Positions 7,535-17,025 of a stretch of DNA of 43,471 nt are shown here, in pieces. Below the pieces are notes generated by a model that saw only the letters and a program-made list of their open reading frames with translations, was not told the origin of the DNA and did no database searches. Numbering within the stretch: the stretch's first letter is position 1; each line of letters opens with the position of its first letter. Both the position numbers and the translations under genes were made by a program. This DNA is from Streptomyces griseus. Lineage in GTDB: Bacteria; Actinomycetota; Actinomycetes; Streptomycetales; Streptomycetaceae. The DNA lies in assembly GCA_002154345.1 (NCBI GenBank), contig MUNB01000118.1, positions 695-44,165 of the forward strand, written 5' to 3'.

Positions 7535-8451
7535 GTGACCACCCCGAAGCCGCGCTTCGCACCGAGCGCCTTCAAGCTGGCCATGCCCGGCTGCCCGTCG
7601 GCCGGCTGCCCCGGCATGCGACCGCGGTACCCGAGCCGCTCCTGCCACCCGCTGTACGCGGTGACCGTCGCCGACCCGGCGTGCCCGTCCAGGAACCGCT
7701 TCGCGAGGAGCCCCTCGTCGACCAGCGCCGTCTCCACGACGGTGACGCCCTGGTACGACACCGGCGTCCCGGCCTTCGGCGGGTCGGTCCGGAACGCCTT
7801 CTGGAGCCGGGACAGGCTGACGACCGGCCGGGCCGGGATCGGCAGCGACCCCGACACCGGCAGCGACAGACGGCCACCGATCCGCGCCCGCATGTCGCCC
7901 ATGGAGAACCCCAGCGGGTCCGGCTTCCCCGGCTGCCACTCCAGGTGACCGATCACCGACAGCGGCCCCCAGCCGTGCGCCCGGCAGATCGCCGCCGACA
8001 CCCGCTCGATCGCCCGGAGCTGGGCGGCGGGCCACGGGTCGATCCCGTCGCCGAGGTTCTCGCACTCGAACCCGTAGAAGTGCCGGTTGCCGTCGACGGA
8101 CGCCTCGTCGTCGACCGGGGCCGGCCGCTCGTCGATGACCGCGCGCAGCACATCAGGGTCGCCCAGCCCGGCGTGGTTCGCCCGCCCGTGCCCCACCAGG
8201 TGCACGGCGCCATCCTTCGCGATGACGCCATGGCACAGCGGCCCCGGCAACCCCGCGTACCCGTCACGGCACAGGTTCACGGTGTGGGCCGTCCCGCGCG
8301 TCACCGTGTGATGGATCATCACGCCGTGCGCCGGACCCCACAGCCCCACATGGTTCCGGTTCCTGGTCCGCCACCCGGGGGTCTCGACGACCTTCAGTTC
8401 CTCGGCCAGGAGCGCCGACAGCAGCCGGTCGGCTGCGAGCGGAGTAGCCAT
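7531..8451 (-). CDS. endolysin, N-acetylmuramoyl-L-alanine amidase (Amidase_2/PGRP)
   Basis: 306 aa. The Amidase_2 domain covers about 20-185: MIHHTVTRG provides the first zinc His (47/48), YGFECENLGDG is the conserved core strand, and GHLEWQPGKPDP supplies the second His (169) and the acidic ligand (Asp178). A linker with PVSGSLPIPARP leads to a C-terminal domain (~205-306) ending in WQERLGYRGRM and SLKALGAKRGFGV, similar to cell-wall-binding ends of Streptomyces phage lysins. It cleaves the amide between MurNAc and L-Ala. There is no signal peptide, so export needs the holin. ATG 8451 overlaps the upstream stop (TGATG). Confidence 0.9.
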   Translation of the reverse strand: MATPLAADRLLSALLAEELKVVETPGWRTRNRNHVGLWGPAHGVMIHHTVTRGTAHTVNLCRDGYAGLPGPLCHGVIAKDGAVHLVGHGRANHAGLGDPDVLRAVIDERPAPVDDEASVDGNRHFYGFECENLGDGIDPWPAAQLRAIERVSAAICRAHGWGPLSVIGHLEWQPGKPDPLGFSMGDMRARIGGRLSLPVSGSLPIPARPVVSLSRLQKAFRTDPPKAGTPVSYQGVTVVETALVDEGLLAKRFLDGHAGSATVTAYSGWQERLGYRGRMPGQPADGQPGMASLKALGAKRGFGVVT

Positions 8452-8729
8452 CAGACACGCTCCGGCCAGTGCCAGGTGCCCGGCTGGAGCGGCGCACCGG
8501 GCACCGGCTCGGCGTGCGGGCACGGCCCGGCCTCGTGCCCGATCGGGTGGAAGAACAAGCCCGTCGGGTTCTTCACCAGGAGGCCGACGCGGCCCTCCTC
8601 GTCGACCTCGGTGATCTCCGCCGAGCGGCGCACCGACGGGAACGCCTGGGTGCCGTCGGGGCGCACCGGCGACCCCTGGCTGACGTAGTGGACGGCCCGG
8701 CCAATCGTCGGGACGGGAGCGCTGGACAT
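8451..8729 (-). CDS. hypothetical protein between adhesin and endolysin (92 aa)
   Basis: ATG 8729 is chosen for the excellent GGAGG five bases upstream; the open frame continues upstream only through the palindromic repeat region. Beta-rich protein: VPTIGRAVHYVSQG, AEITEVDEEGRVGLLVKNP, then FFHPIGHEAGPCPH, with His/Cys near the C-terminus. Small proteins of this pattern (VHYV.. and later V-NPTG-FF) are common beside actinophage lysis genes, with no known function. It overlaps the endolysin start by one base. Confidence 0.65.
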   Translation of the reverse strand: MSSAPVPTIGRAVHYVSQGSPVRPDGTQAFPSVRRSAEITEVDEEGRVGLLVKNPTGLFFHPIGHEAGPCPHAEPVPGAPLQPGTWHWPERV

Positions 8730-8753
8730 GGAGACCTCCAAGGGTCGGGACAC

Positions 8754-8875
8754 TGTCCGGACACTGTCCGGACAGCCGTTGAGGACGTGTCCGGACAGAC
8801 CTCCGGACACGGGAACGTCAGGGCTGTGACCTGCGCGGACACCGTCCCGGACACTGTCCGGCAGGTGTCCGGACA
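8754..8875. repeat. iterated TGTCCGGACA palindromes
   Basis: Four perfect 10-bp palindromes at 8754-8763, 8765-8774, 8788-8797 and 8866-8875, plus degenerate copies at 8802-8809 and 8855-8861. They fill the gap between the glycine-rich adhesin gene and the 92-aa gene. The same motif recurs at 35242-35330. Confidence 0.9.
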
Positions 8876-8902
8876 AGGGGCTTCGAGGGGCGTCGGCGGC
8901 GG

Positions 8903-9880
8903 TCATCCGTACAGCTCCACGATCACGATTCCGGGCCCGCCAACCCCGCCCGCCTCGTTCGGCCCGTTGTACGAGAACGACCCGCCGGCACCACCGCCGT
9001 AGCCGCGGGCGTTGCCACCGGGGCCAGTCGTCGACCGGCCGTAGCCGCCCGTCCCGAGCTGGCTGTCGCCACCCGCACCGGCAAGGCCCTGGGACGCGCT
9101 GATACGGATCGCACCGCCGCCGGGGCTACCGCTGAGCGCGAGCTGCCCCACCCCGGGGGGAGGGCCCACCGTGGCGTTGGCAGTGACGTTCGTGTTGCCG
9201 CTATTGGTGTTCGCCGCCCCACCGTTCCCGCCGATAGCAGTCACCAACGTCCCGAAGGAGGACCCGCCGCCGTCGCCGCCCGCGTTGTTCCCGGCCCCGG
9301 CCGTACCGCCCGCGCCGACAACGACCGGTGTGCTCGCCCCGAGGGCCGACGTCAGGAGGAGGGACTCGGAGTAACCGCCGCCGCTCCCGCCCGGCCGGGG
9401 AATGCTCCCGCCTGCCGCGCTGTCCGCGCCGCCGGAACCGCCACCACCGGCCTGGACGCGCACCTTGGCGCGCACCGCCCACGGGTAGTCCGCCTTCACG
9501 AACTGCGTCGTGCCGACCGTCCGGAAGTACACGATCTCCCGCAGCCCCATCATCCCCGGCCGGAGACACATCTGCCCGGCCTCGTTGATGACGATGTACT
9601 CGTCGCAGATCGCGATGGGGCCGCCCTCACCACCACCGCCCCACACGTAGATCCCGTCGTCCGAGCCCCACATCGCGGCGTTCGACTCGTCCTCGGACAG
9701 CCGGACGCTGATCGTGCCCGAGCTGGGATCCCAATCGATCCCCGGCCCCGGGCGCAGCAACTCCTCCAGGTCCACCGAGATCCGGAACGGGTCCGACGCC
9801 GCACCCGTCCCCAGGACACGGATCGGGCCGACGCCCTGCACCGCACAGGAGCAACCGCCCTGGCACCCACACCTAGCCAT
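8903..9880 (-). CDS. glycine-rich tail adhesin / receptor-binding protein
   Basis: 325 aa. The N-terminus is a cysteine cluster (MARCGCQGGCSCAVQG), followed by a small beta region with VLGTGAASDPFRISVD and GPGIDWDPSSGTISV, a pattern seen at the head of phage fibre proteins. Residues ~135-325 are extremely Gly-rich (GGGSGGADSAAGG, AGAGNNAGGDGGGSSFG) and end GGPGIVIVELYG. This composition resembles polyglycine-II sandwich adhesin tips of tail fibres, as in T4-type gp38, by composition only. The position after the tail-tip genes and before lysis fits a receptor-binding role. ATG directly follows the upstream stop (TAGATG). Confidence 0.75.
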   Translation of the reverse strand: MARCGCQGGCSCAVQGVGPIRVLGTGAASDPFRISVDLEELLRPGPGIDWDPSSGTISVRLSEDESNAAMWGSDDGIYVWGGGGEGGPIAICDEYIVINEAGQMCLRPGMMGLREIVYFRTVGTTQFVKADYPWAVRAKVRVQAGGGGSGGADSAAGGSIPRPGGSGGGYSESLLLTSALGASTPVVVGAGGTAGAGNNAGGDGGGSSFGTLVTAIGGNGGAANTNSGNTNVTANATVGPPPGVGQLALSGSPGGGAIRISASQGLAGAGGDSQLGTGGYGRSTTGPGGNARGYGGGAGGSFSYNGPNEAGGVGGPGIVIVELYG

Positions 9881-10123
9881 CTAGTCCTGCCTCTCTGCGT
9901 CGTCGCGGCCGTCGCACTCCGGGGACGGCTCTGCGGATCGCGGGGTGATCTGCGCCCCGCCGGGCGCCATGAGGTCGACGTCGAACGTCTCGCCGTCGAT
10001 GAAGGCGATACCGACGGCTCCGAACCCGTCGGCCGACTGGGCGGCACGGCCCAACGCCCTCTGGGTGGACGTGATCGCCCGCCATGGCCGCTGAGCTGAG
10101 CGCTGTCCTGGGAGTGCGGTCAC
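9881..10123 (-). CDS. small tail-region hypothetical protein (80 aa)
   Basis: GTG 10123 overlaps the upstream minor tail stop (GTGA). Contains RALGRAAQSADGFGAVGIAFIDGETFDVDLMAPGG split by short loops, then a charged tail ending CDGRDDAERQD. No membrane segment. It lies between a tail-tip protein and the adhesin, so it is probably a minor tail or tip component; I do not recognise the family. Confidence 0.6.
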   Translation of the reverse strand: MTALPGQRSAQRPWRAITSTQRALGRAAQSADGFGAVGIAFIDGETFDVDLMAPGGAQITPRSAEPSPECDGRDDAERQD

Positions 10124-11274
10124 GGGGGGTCTCCTGTGTACGGTTCACCGATCGGGATCAGGGAGACCCCGACTTCCTCGCCCGTCGTTTCGTCCCACTC
10201 GACATCGACGTCGGACAGCCGGTACGGCTGGGAAGCGGACGAGCACATGCCGGTCGCGGACACGTCGATCCGCACACCGGGCACAAGCTGACGCATGGTC
10301 ACCGGGGCGTTGGCCGCGAGGCTCGAACCCTGCGGGATCGAAAGGCTCGTCGGCATCGGATACCGCCCGTTGTACGAGGCGCGGGCGAGCTGCCACATGT
10401 CGTACGCCGTCAAGCCCTCCGCCGTCGTCCGCACCAGCGTGTCCAGCCGCCCGTAGACCTGGCTGACGACCCCAGACAGCCCGAAAAGCGTGCCGCTGAT
10501 CTCCTGGTCGGTCTGGTTCGTCACCCACACCAGCGTCGACCCCGACGTCCCGTCCCGGATGATCTGCACGTCGCCCGCGATGTGGTCCAGCGTCAGCCGG
10601 GCCTGCGCCAGGTCCGCCGTGGTCTGCGGCCTGCCCAGCACCAGCGCCCGGCCCACCGTCGTGTACTCCAGACCGCGGGGCACCAGCTCGTCGTTGAAGA
10701 TCTGGAGGATCGGCACCATCCACGCGCTGGCGTCGTCGGACCCGTCCTTCTCGAACGACGTGTCCACCGGGTCGTCCTCGCGCACGATGTACGGCAGGAT
10801 CCGCGCCCAGTCCGGCTCGGACGCGAACGTCCCGGCCTCCATGTTCAGCCGGACGATCGTCTGCGCGATCTGCTGGACCGGCCCCCGCCGCTGCGGGTCG
10901 GCCGGGTTCGTCGACACATAGCGCAGCGCCGTGATGTTGATGGTGCGGAACAGCCACTCCGTGACGTCCTTGGCCTCCACCGTGAACGTCCCGCGCGACT
11001 CGACCGTCCGCGTCACCGGCCCCTGCCACACCAGCTCGGTATCCCGGTACAGCGACAGCTCGTGCGCGTACGGCTCGACCTGCCCCAACAGACCGCAGCA
11101 CTCCGCCCCGGCCTGCCCCTTCGACACGACGACCGACGCCTCCGACGTGTCGTTCAGCGTCCGGTTCCACCGCACATCGGTCAGCGACTTCACCGACGGA
11201 GACGTGAACGGCCGGCTCCCGCCCCGCCAGTGGACGATCGCCCGGTACTCCTGCGGGCACCCCAGGACAGCCAT
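10120..11274 (-). CDS. minor tail protein (tail tip/hub)
   Basis: 384 aa, ATG 11274 overlapping the upstream stop (TGATG). The beginning, ECRAIVHWRGG-like (YRAIVHWRGGSRPF) with VRWNRTLNDTSEASVVV and YAHELSLYRDTELVWQGPV, is the standard opening of siphophage tail-tip hub proteins of the actinophage type, where a GPV and 'V-A-D-V-WL' strand pair build the ring (here VEAKDVTEWLF). The C-terminal third has TMRQLVPGVRIDVSATG and a conserved DVDVEWDETTGEEVGVSL end. It should form the tip below the distal tail protein and carry the downstream fibre proteins. Confidence 0.75.
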   Translation of the reverse strand: MAVLGCPQEYRAIVHWRGGSRPFTSPSVKSLTDVRWNRTLNDTSEASVVVSKGQAGAECCGLLGQVEPYAHELSLYRDTELVWQGPVTRTVESRGTFTVEAKDVTEWLFRTINITALRYVSTNPADPQRRGPVQQIAQTIVRLNMEAGTFASEPDWARILPYIVREDDPVDTSFEKDGSDDASAWMVPILQIFNDELVPRGLEYTTVGRALVLGRPQTTADLAQARLTLDHIAGDVQIIRDGTSGSTLVWVTNQTDQEISGTLFGLSGVVSQVYGRLDTLVRTTAEGLTAYDMWQLARASYNGRYPMPTSLSIPQGSSLAANAPVTMRQLVPGVRIDVSATGMCSSASQPYRLSDVDVEWDETTGEEVGVSLIPIGEPYTGDPP

Positions 11275-12515
11275 CAGCCCACGTCCGATCGCGGTACGAG
11301 GAGGACCCGGGCCCGCGCGTCCGCCGACGTCGTCGCGGCCGTCGACAGGATCTCGATGCACAGCCCGGTCGCGCAGGAGAACACCGGCCACTCGAAGGAC
11401 TGCCCGAGCGCCCCGTAGAGGATCGGCGCGGTCGTCACCGACCCCTGCGAACCGGCCGCGCAGGTCACCTCAGCCGTCTGCGTACGCCCGTCGACGCGCA
11501 GCGTCGCCCCCGGCGGCAGGTACGGAATCTGGATGTCCGTGCACGCCGCACAGGGGTCCGCGACGTCCATGCAGTCCGAGCCCAGCGGGTTCGCCCAGAA
11601 CCTCACGATCAGGCGGCGCAGCGCGGTCCCGCCGGTCTCCAGCTCCAGCACCGGCACCGCCTCCAGCCACTCCGGCTGATCGGCCGGCGTCAGCGCCACC
11701 ACCGACCGACGGAACTCCGCATCCCCCGTCGGGTAGCAGGAGTCCACCGGCACGGGGGCCCGCACCGGCAGCGGCGGAGGCGGGCACAGCGGATCGGACA
11801 GGCACGGCGTCGGGTCCAAACAGTCCGCGTACACCTCGTCCGGGTCGTACGTCAGCAGCTCCCCGTCTCCCATGGAGATCCAGTCACCGAGCCCGGCCAG
11901 CGGCTCCCGGTAGATCCACGGCACCGCGGCGGCCAGCGTGAACGTGACCTCCGCGATGACCCCCTCGTCGAGGTACCGGGTCGACGTCACATCGGGCCCG
12001 TCGACCAGGCCGACGCCGTACAGATGCCGCAGCTCCCGCAGCCCGTCCCCCTCAGGGCAGCACGAGAACACCCCGATTTCGTCGCCCATGCACGCCCCCT
12101 CACACGGGGCGCCCTGGAGCGCGGCCGCCAACCACTCCAGCGCGTACGGCAGGGCGCACTCGTCCCGGACCAGCAGCAGCACCGTGTAGACGAGTTCGCG
12201 GTGAGCCCGCCGGGCGATACCCAGTGCCGCACCGTCACCGACGAGCTGCACCGGCGTCCTCGACCTGGTCGACGTCGAGAACCCCACCGCGTCGACACCC
12301 ATCACGCCGAGGAACATGGCGGACTCCGGGACCGCCGGGTCGTACCACGGCGCCAGGTCCGTCACCGGGTCGACGTACGGCTCGTCGTTGATCGCCTCCG
12401 GCAACCCCGGGCACGGGTCACACGCCGTCAGCAGGCAGTACAGCTCGGCGTACGCCGACGCCCGCGCCGAGTTCACGATCTCCGTACAGCCCAGGTCCAT
12501 GTAGTCGGGAATCAC
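11274..12515 (-). CDS. minor tail protein (distal tail-like), Cys-rich
   Basis: 413 aa from GTG 12515, four bases after the tape measure stop; GTG 12563 would give a longer form. It starts VIPDYMDLGCTEIVNSARA, then YAELYCLLTACDPCPG. DPAVPESAMFLGVMGVDAVG and a beta-rich region with VTFTLAAAVPWIYREP suggest the ring domain of a distal tail protein. It is cysteine-rich (CEGACMGD, FSCC, CLDPTPCLSDPLCPPPPLP), with a C-terminal beta domain (LRRLIVRFWANPLG). Position directly after the tape measure fits the distal tail/tip complex. Confidence 0.7.
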   Translation of the reverse strand: MIPDYMDLGCTEIVNSARASAYAELYCLLTACDPCPGLPEAINDEPYVDPVTDLAPWYDPAVPESAMFLGVMGVDAVGFSTSTRSRTPVQLVGDGAALGIARRAHRELVYTVLLLVRDECALPYALEWLAAALQGAPCEGACMGDEIGVFSCCPEGDGLRELRHLYGVGLVDGPDVTSTRYLDEGVIAEVTFTLAAAVPWIYREPLAGLGDWISMGDGELLTYDPDEVYADCLDPTPCLSDPLCPPPPLPVRAPVPVDSCYPTGDAEFRRSVVALTPADQPEWLEAVPVLELETGGTALRRLIVRFWANPLGSDCMDVADPCAACTDIQIPYLPPGATLRVDGRTQTAEVTCAAGSQGSVTTAPILYGALGQSFEWPVFSCATGLCIEILSTAATTSADARARVLLVPRSDVG

Positions 12516-12519
12516 CGGG

Positions 12520-15500
12520 TCACACCCCCGCCGCTCTGGCCAACCGGCCGTACAGGTGCTCACTCAGGACGCGCGGGTCCTGCGCGCTGGTCGTGATGTT
12601 CCAGTTGTGGGTGACCGGCGCCCCCGCAGCGGCTGCCGCCGCCGCGGGGGCTGCTCCGCCCACCCCGACCCGACCCAGGAGCGCCGCGAGCTCGGCGCGC
12701 TCCCGCGCACCGGGCCGCCCCGACCGGGTCAGCGGGGCGACAACCGACGGCACCTCACCCAGGTCGTTCAGCGACGACGAGACGCGCTTCGGAAGCCCGG
12801 CGAACTGGCCGGCGACCGTGTCGACGACCGCCCGCGCCACCGACCGCGCCGCCTTCTCCAACGCCACGATCCGGCTGATCAGCCCCCGCTCCAGACCGGC
12901 ACCGGTCATCTCCCCGATCGCCTGGAACACCCGCGACGGGGACTTGATGCGCAGCGCCGAACGGATGCTCTTCTGCATCCCCTTGGCGATGTCCAACATC
13001 AGCTTCTCGATGGCCTTCTGCTGGCCCTTCAACCCGGCCAACAGGCCCTTCCCGGCCTGCTTCCCCGCGTCGAACAGGGCGTCGGCGCTGAACTTCCCGA
13101 GCGTCGTCGCCGACGACGACAGCTGAGACTGGAGGCTGTTGATCTGCTTGATCGTCGAAGCGGACTCCCGCGACAGCGCCGCCGCCAGCTCCGCCCCGGC
13201 CTCCGGCCCGTACCCGATCAGCTGCTCCAGCAGGTCCTTCCGCAGGCCCTTCTTCTTCAACGCTTCGAGCTGCGCCGTGTACGTCTTGACCTGCGCGACC
13301 GACGCCTTCAACCCGGCGATGATCCCGGCTCCGGTGATCTTCCCGGCGTCCTGGGTGAGCCGGTCCAGGGAGAATGCGGCCATCGCGGACTTCGTCGTCT
13401 CGACCGCGAACGCCTGCGCATCCTTGACCCGCTGGGCGAGCTTGTCGCGCTCGGCCGCCAGCTTCTGCAACCGGGTGTTCCCGGCCTTGACCATCGACAC
13501 GAGCCGGTCGTCGACCTTCGTTGCCCGCCCCTTGAAAGCGTTCGTGATCGACGCCGCGACCTTGTCCGTGACCGCCTTGATCTGCGAACCCGTGCCGGTC
13601 AAGCCGTTGATGAAGCCCTGCCCGGTGTTCTTACCGATCTCCGCGAACACCTTCGACGGCGAGGCGATGCCCAGCTTCTTCTTCGCCGCGCTGATCGCCG
13701 ACCCGACGACGTCGCCGGCGGCCCGCACCAGCCGCCCGGCCGCCCCCTTGATCCCGTTGATCAGCCCGTCGACGAGCTGCCGCCCGGCAGTCGTCAGCGC
13801 CGACCCGATCCCCGACAAGGCGCTCCGGGCCTTGTTCGGGAGCCCCCGCAGGGTGCTCGTGACGGAGCTGATGAGCGAGGTAACAGCCGAAATCGCTCGC
13901 GTCCGGGCGCTGTTGAACATCTCCGCGACCCGGGCGCCGAGCGACGACAGGGCGCTCCCGGCCCGGCTGGGCAGACCCCGGAAGAAGTTGACGACGGCCG
14001 TGCCGAACTGGGTCGCCCGGTTCATCGCCCCGGTCGCCGCCGACGACACCACCCGCACGACGGAGTCCCGCAGCGACGTGAACGCCGCCGCGACCCGGCC
14101 GGGCAGAGCCCGGAAGAACCCGACGAAGGAGTTGAACGCTGACGTCGCCCAGCTCGTCACCGCCGCCCACCCGGTTACGAACGCCTGCCGCAGCGTGGAG
14201 CCCAGCGCGGACAACCCGGCGACGATCCGGCCCGGCAACGACTGGAAGAACGCGACCGTCGCCGTGAACCCGGTGACGAGCCACGACGTCAGCGTGGCCA
14301 CCGCGGTGGTGAACGCGTTGACCAGGAAGTTCCCCAGTCCCAGCAGGGCGTTCCAGATCATCCCGGGGAGCCGCTGGAAGACGAGGACCAGGCCGAGGAC
14401 GGCGAGCGTCGCCCCATAGACCGTGTAGTACAGGGCGCCCTTGATCGCGTCGAGGAGGAGCTGCCCCAGCATCGCCAGGCCGGCGACGATCCTCCCGGGC
14501 AGCGCCCGGAAGAAGTTCACGACGGCGTCGATCCCGGCCGAGACGCCTTGCTTCGACCGCTCCAGCGCCTCGGTGAAGAACGTCGCCAGCGTCGACCCGA
14601 GCGACGACAGGCCGCTCACGGCCCGCTCCGGGAGCTTCCGGAAGAACTCGACGACCGAGTCGATCCCGGACGAGACGCCCGACGTCACGCCGTCCCAGAG
14701 GCCGGTGAAGAAGTTCGCCAGCGTCGACCCGAACGACGACAGCGCGCCGATCACCCGCCTTGGCAGCGCCTGGACGAACGTGATCGCCCGGGTCAGCCCG
14801 CTGGCCAGGCCGGTGAGGACGCCGACGATCTTCTGGATGATCGGGACGACGACGTTGATGATCGCCCACGACGCGATGCCCGCCGCGAAGGCGAGCACCG
14901 GCCCGGCGATACGGACCATCAGCCCGACGAACGGGACCAGCGCGACGATCAGCCCGGCGATCGGCGGCAGCAGCGGGACGAGCGCCTGGACCACCGCGTC
15001 GAAAGCGGCGACGAGCGGCGGCAGAACCGGCAGCAGCGACGTCAGGATCAGCCCGACGAGCGGCACCAGCGCACCGACGACCTCAAGGACTGCTGCGCCG
15101 ACGGTCGACAGCAGAGGCACCAGGCTCTGCGCCATCTGCCCCAGGGCGCCACCGATCGCGGCGGCGACCTCGGTGACGACCGGGATCAGCGGCGTCAGCG
15201 CGGTGAGGAGCTGCGCGACGAGCGTGATGATCGGCCCGAGCAGCGGGATGACCGCCGTGAGGGCGGCACCGAAAACCGTCGAGATCAGCCCGCCGAGCTG
15301 CGTCAAGACCGGGCCGAGGCTCCCGGCGAGCGTGACGACGAGCGGCGCGACGGCCGCCGCGAGCTGCGCGAAGGCGGGCAGGATCCCGCCCATGAGGACC
15401 GGGAGGAGCTGGAGCAGCGGCGGCAGCAGCGCGGAGATCGCGCCGCCGATCGCCCCGCCGAGCTGCGCGGCGATCGGGCCGAGCCCGGCCGCGAGGCCGT

Positions 15501-16974
15501 CGAACGCCGCGGTGATCGACGGCAGCAGCGGCAGCAGGGTCTCCGCGAGCGCCGAGATGACCGGGCCGAGCGCGGCCCCCAGAACGCTCAGCGCGTTGCC
15601 CAGGACCGAGTTCGCCGTGATCGCGAGCTGGGTGATCAGCGGCAACAGCGGCTGGATCGCCGCGCGCACGGCGTCGAAAATCTGCGACAGGCCGGCGAGC
15701 TGACCGCCGCCCCCGGCGGCCAAGGCGCCGAAGACGTCTCCGAGGATCCCGCCGATCGACGCGACCAGCGAGCCCAGCTCACGGAAGACGCCGAGCGCGC
15801 CCTCGACCCAGGCGACCGCCTGCCCGCCCTGCGCCGCGTTCGAAAGGAACAGCCCGAAGCGAGTACCGACCTCGGCGATGGCGGACCCGAAGCGGGCACC
15901 GAACGCCTCCGAGACGGCCCCGCCCATCCGGAGGACCCCGGCGACGACCGGGCCGATGGCGTCGGCCAGGCCCCTCGTCGCCTGGGTCGTCCCCGCGAGG
16001 ATCTGCTGGACCGAGCGGATGCCGGTCGTCGTCTGGAGGAAGTTCGCGACCCGCAGCGCCGCGAAGCTGAACTCGCCGGCGATCCCGGCCAGCCCTGTTT
16101 TCAGGGGCCCGCCGAGGGCCTTCGCGACCGCCGTGATCTGCCCCTCAAGGGGCTTGAAGAACGCGTCCTGGACCGTCGACTTCAGCGCGTCGAACGCCGG
16201 CTTGAGCGCCCGGACCTCACGGGCCGCCGCCTGCGCGGCCGGTGACAGGTTCTCAATCGCCTCGGCGAACGACTCCGCGTCGCCGGTCAGCGCCTCCCCG
16301 AAGGCATCCCCGACACCGGACAGGGCGAGCTTCAGCGCGCCCATAGCGGCGACCGCGCCGAGCATCACCGCCGGGAGCGCCGCGACGATCCCGACCGCCG
16401 GGGCCAGCGACGCGGCGAACGACGCCACCCCGGCCGCAGCGGACAGGGCGGCCGACCCGACCGCCGCGAACCGCAGCGCCCCCGCGAGCGCCCCGCCCAC
16501 ACCCCGGGCAATCCCGGCCAGCCCGGACATCGCCCGCCCGAACCGGTTGACGTCCGGGTCGACATCGACCCGCACCGTCGGCGGCCGGTGCGCGCGAATC
16601 CGGGCGTCGAAGCCGTCCAGGTCCGGGACGACCCGAATCGGGATCTCGACCCCGGCCAACGCCGCCCGCAACCGGGCCTCGAACTGGTCGAGGTCCGGGG
16701 CGACCGGAATGTTCAGCGACCGGATGTCGCTCAGCCCGGAGAGGAGCCGCCGGTCGAACTCGGAGAGATCAGGCTCAACATCGACGGTGACCGCACCGGC
16801 CGCATCCAAGCCCCGCTGGATGTTCCGGCGGATCTGCGTGCCGACGGTCCGCGTACCCCGGTCCAGGGCACGGGAGATACGAGCGGCCAGCTCCTGGGCG
16901 TCCTGGACGACACCCTGGTCATCGAGGCGGATCGTTACGCGCCCAGACCCGTAGTCCTCGTCCTCGCCGGCCAC
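12520..16974 (-). CDS. tail tape measure protein
   Basis: 1484 aa, by far the usual size class for a siphovirus tape measure, and the largest tail gene. N-terminal coiled coil/beta region (VTIRLDDQGVVQDAQELAARI), long hydrophobic Ala/Leu/Gly stretches at ~150-240 and ~430-720, then about seven ~55-residue repeats at ~733-1040. Each repeat carries FFRxLPGRxxxxLxxLGxxL. ASPSKVFAEIGKNTG (~1105) and KSPSRVFQAIGEMTG (~1340) are motifs often seen in tape measures. No peptidase or lysozyme domain is visible. Tail length is set by its helical length. GTG 16974 is preceded by GAGG, which lies in the right arm of a leader hairpin. Confidence 0.93.
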   Translation of the reverse strand: MAGEDEDYGSGRVTIRLDDQGVVQDAQELAARISRALDRGTRTVGTQIRRNIQRGLDAAGAVTVDVEPDLSEFDRRLLSGLSDIRSLNIPVAPDLDQFEARLRAALAGVEIPIRVVPDLDGFDARIRAHRPPTVRVDVDPDVNRFGRAMSGLAGIARGVGGALAGALRFAAVGSAALSAAAGVASFAASLAPAVGIVAALPAVMLGAVAAMGALKLALSGVGDAFGEALTGDAESFAEAIENLSPAAQAAAREVRALKPAFDALKSTVQDAFFKPLEGQITAVAKALGGPLKTGLAGIAGEFSFAALRVANFLQTTTGIRSVQQILAGTTQATRGLADAIGPVVAGVLRMGGAVSEAFGARFGSAIAEVGTRFGLFLSNAAQGGQAVAWVEGALGVFRELGSLVASIGGILGDVFGALAAGGGGQLAGLSQIFDAVRAAIQPLLPLITQLAITANSVLGNALSVLGAALGPVISALAETLLPLLPSITAAFDGLAAGLGPIAAQLGGAIGGAISALLPPLLQLLPVLMGGILPAFAQLAAAVAPLVVTLAGSLGPVLTQLGGLISTVFGAALTAVIPLLGPIITLVAQLLTALTPLIPVVTEVAAAIGGALGQMAQSLVPLLSTVGAAVLEVVGALVPLVGLILTSLLPVLPPLVAAFDAVVQALVPLLPPIAGLIVALVPFVGLMVRIAGPVLAFAAGIASWAIINVVVPIIQKIVGVLTGLASGLTRAITFVQALPRRVIGALSSFGSTLANFFTGLWDGVTSGVSSGIDSVVEFFRKLPERAVSGLSSLGSTLATFFTEALERSKQGVSAGIDAVVNFFRALPGRIVAGLAMLGQLLLDAIKGALYYTVYGATLAVLGLVLVFQRLPGMIWNALLGLGNFLVNAFTTAVATLTSWLVTGFTATVAFFQSLPGRIVAGLSALGSTLRQAFVTGWAAVTSWATSAFNSFVGFFRALPGRVAAAFTSLRDSVVRVVSSAATGAMNRATQFGTAVVNFFRGLPSRAGSALSSLGARVAEMFNSARTRAISAVTSLISSVTSTLRGLPNKARSALSGIGSALTTAGRQLVDGLINGIKGAAGRLVRAAGDVVGSAISAAKKKLGIASPSKVFAEIGKNTGQGFINGLTGTGSQIKAVTDKVAASITNAFKGRATKVDDRLVSMVKAGNTRLQKLAAERDKLAQRVKDAQAFAVETTKSAMAAFSLDRLTQDAGKITGAGIIAGLKASVAQVKTYTAQLEALKKKGLRKDLLEQLIGYGPEAGAELAAALSRESASTIKQINSLQSQLSSSATTLGKFSADALFDAGKQAGKGLLAGLKGQQKAIEKLMLDIAKGMQKSIRSALRIKSPSRVFQAIGEMTGAGLERGLISRIVALEKAARSVARAVVDTVAGQFAGLPKRVSSSLNDLGEVPSVVAPLTRSGRPGARERAELAALLGRVGVGGAAPAAAAAAAGAPVTHNWNITTSAQDPRVLSEHLYGRLARAAGV

Positions 16975-17019
16975 CTGGCAACCTCACGAACGTGATGGTT
17001 GCCCGGCCCAAAACCAGCG
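16975..17019 (-). promoter_or_regulatory. conserved leader box plus SD hairpin, tape measure gene
   Basis: Box CGCTGGTTTTGGGCCGG (plus-strand positions 17003-17019), then 28 bases to GTG. Between them is a hairpin: GGCAACC with an inner TCACG-TT-CGTGA and GGTTGCC. The GAGG Shine-Dalgarno lies in its 3' arm. Unlike the other copies there is no -10-like hexamer upstream; a terminator hairpin (17026-17046) occupies that place. Confidence 0.75.
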
Positions 17020-17025
17020 GCATCC

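Noticed and set aside
8754-8875. Possible CRISPR array
   Set aside because: Units are 10-bp palindromes with irregular, mostly very short spacing and no spacers of even length; no cas genes.
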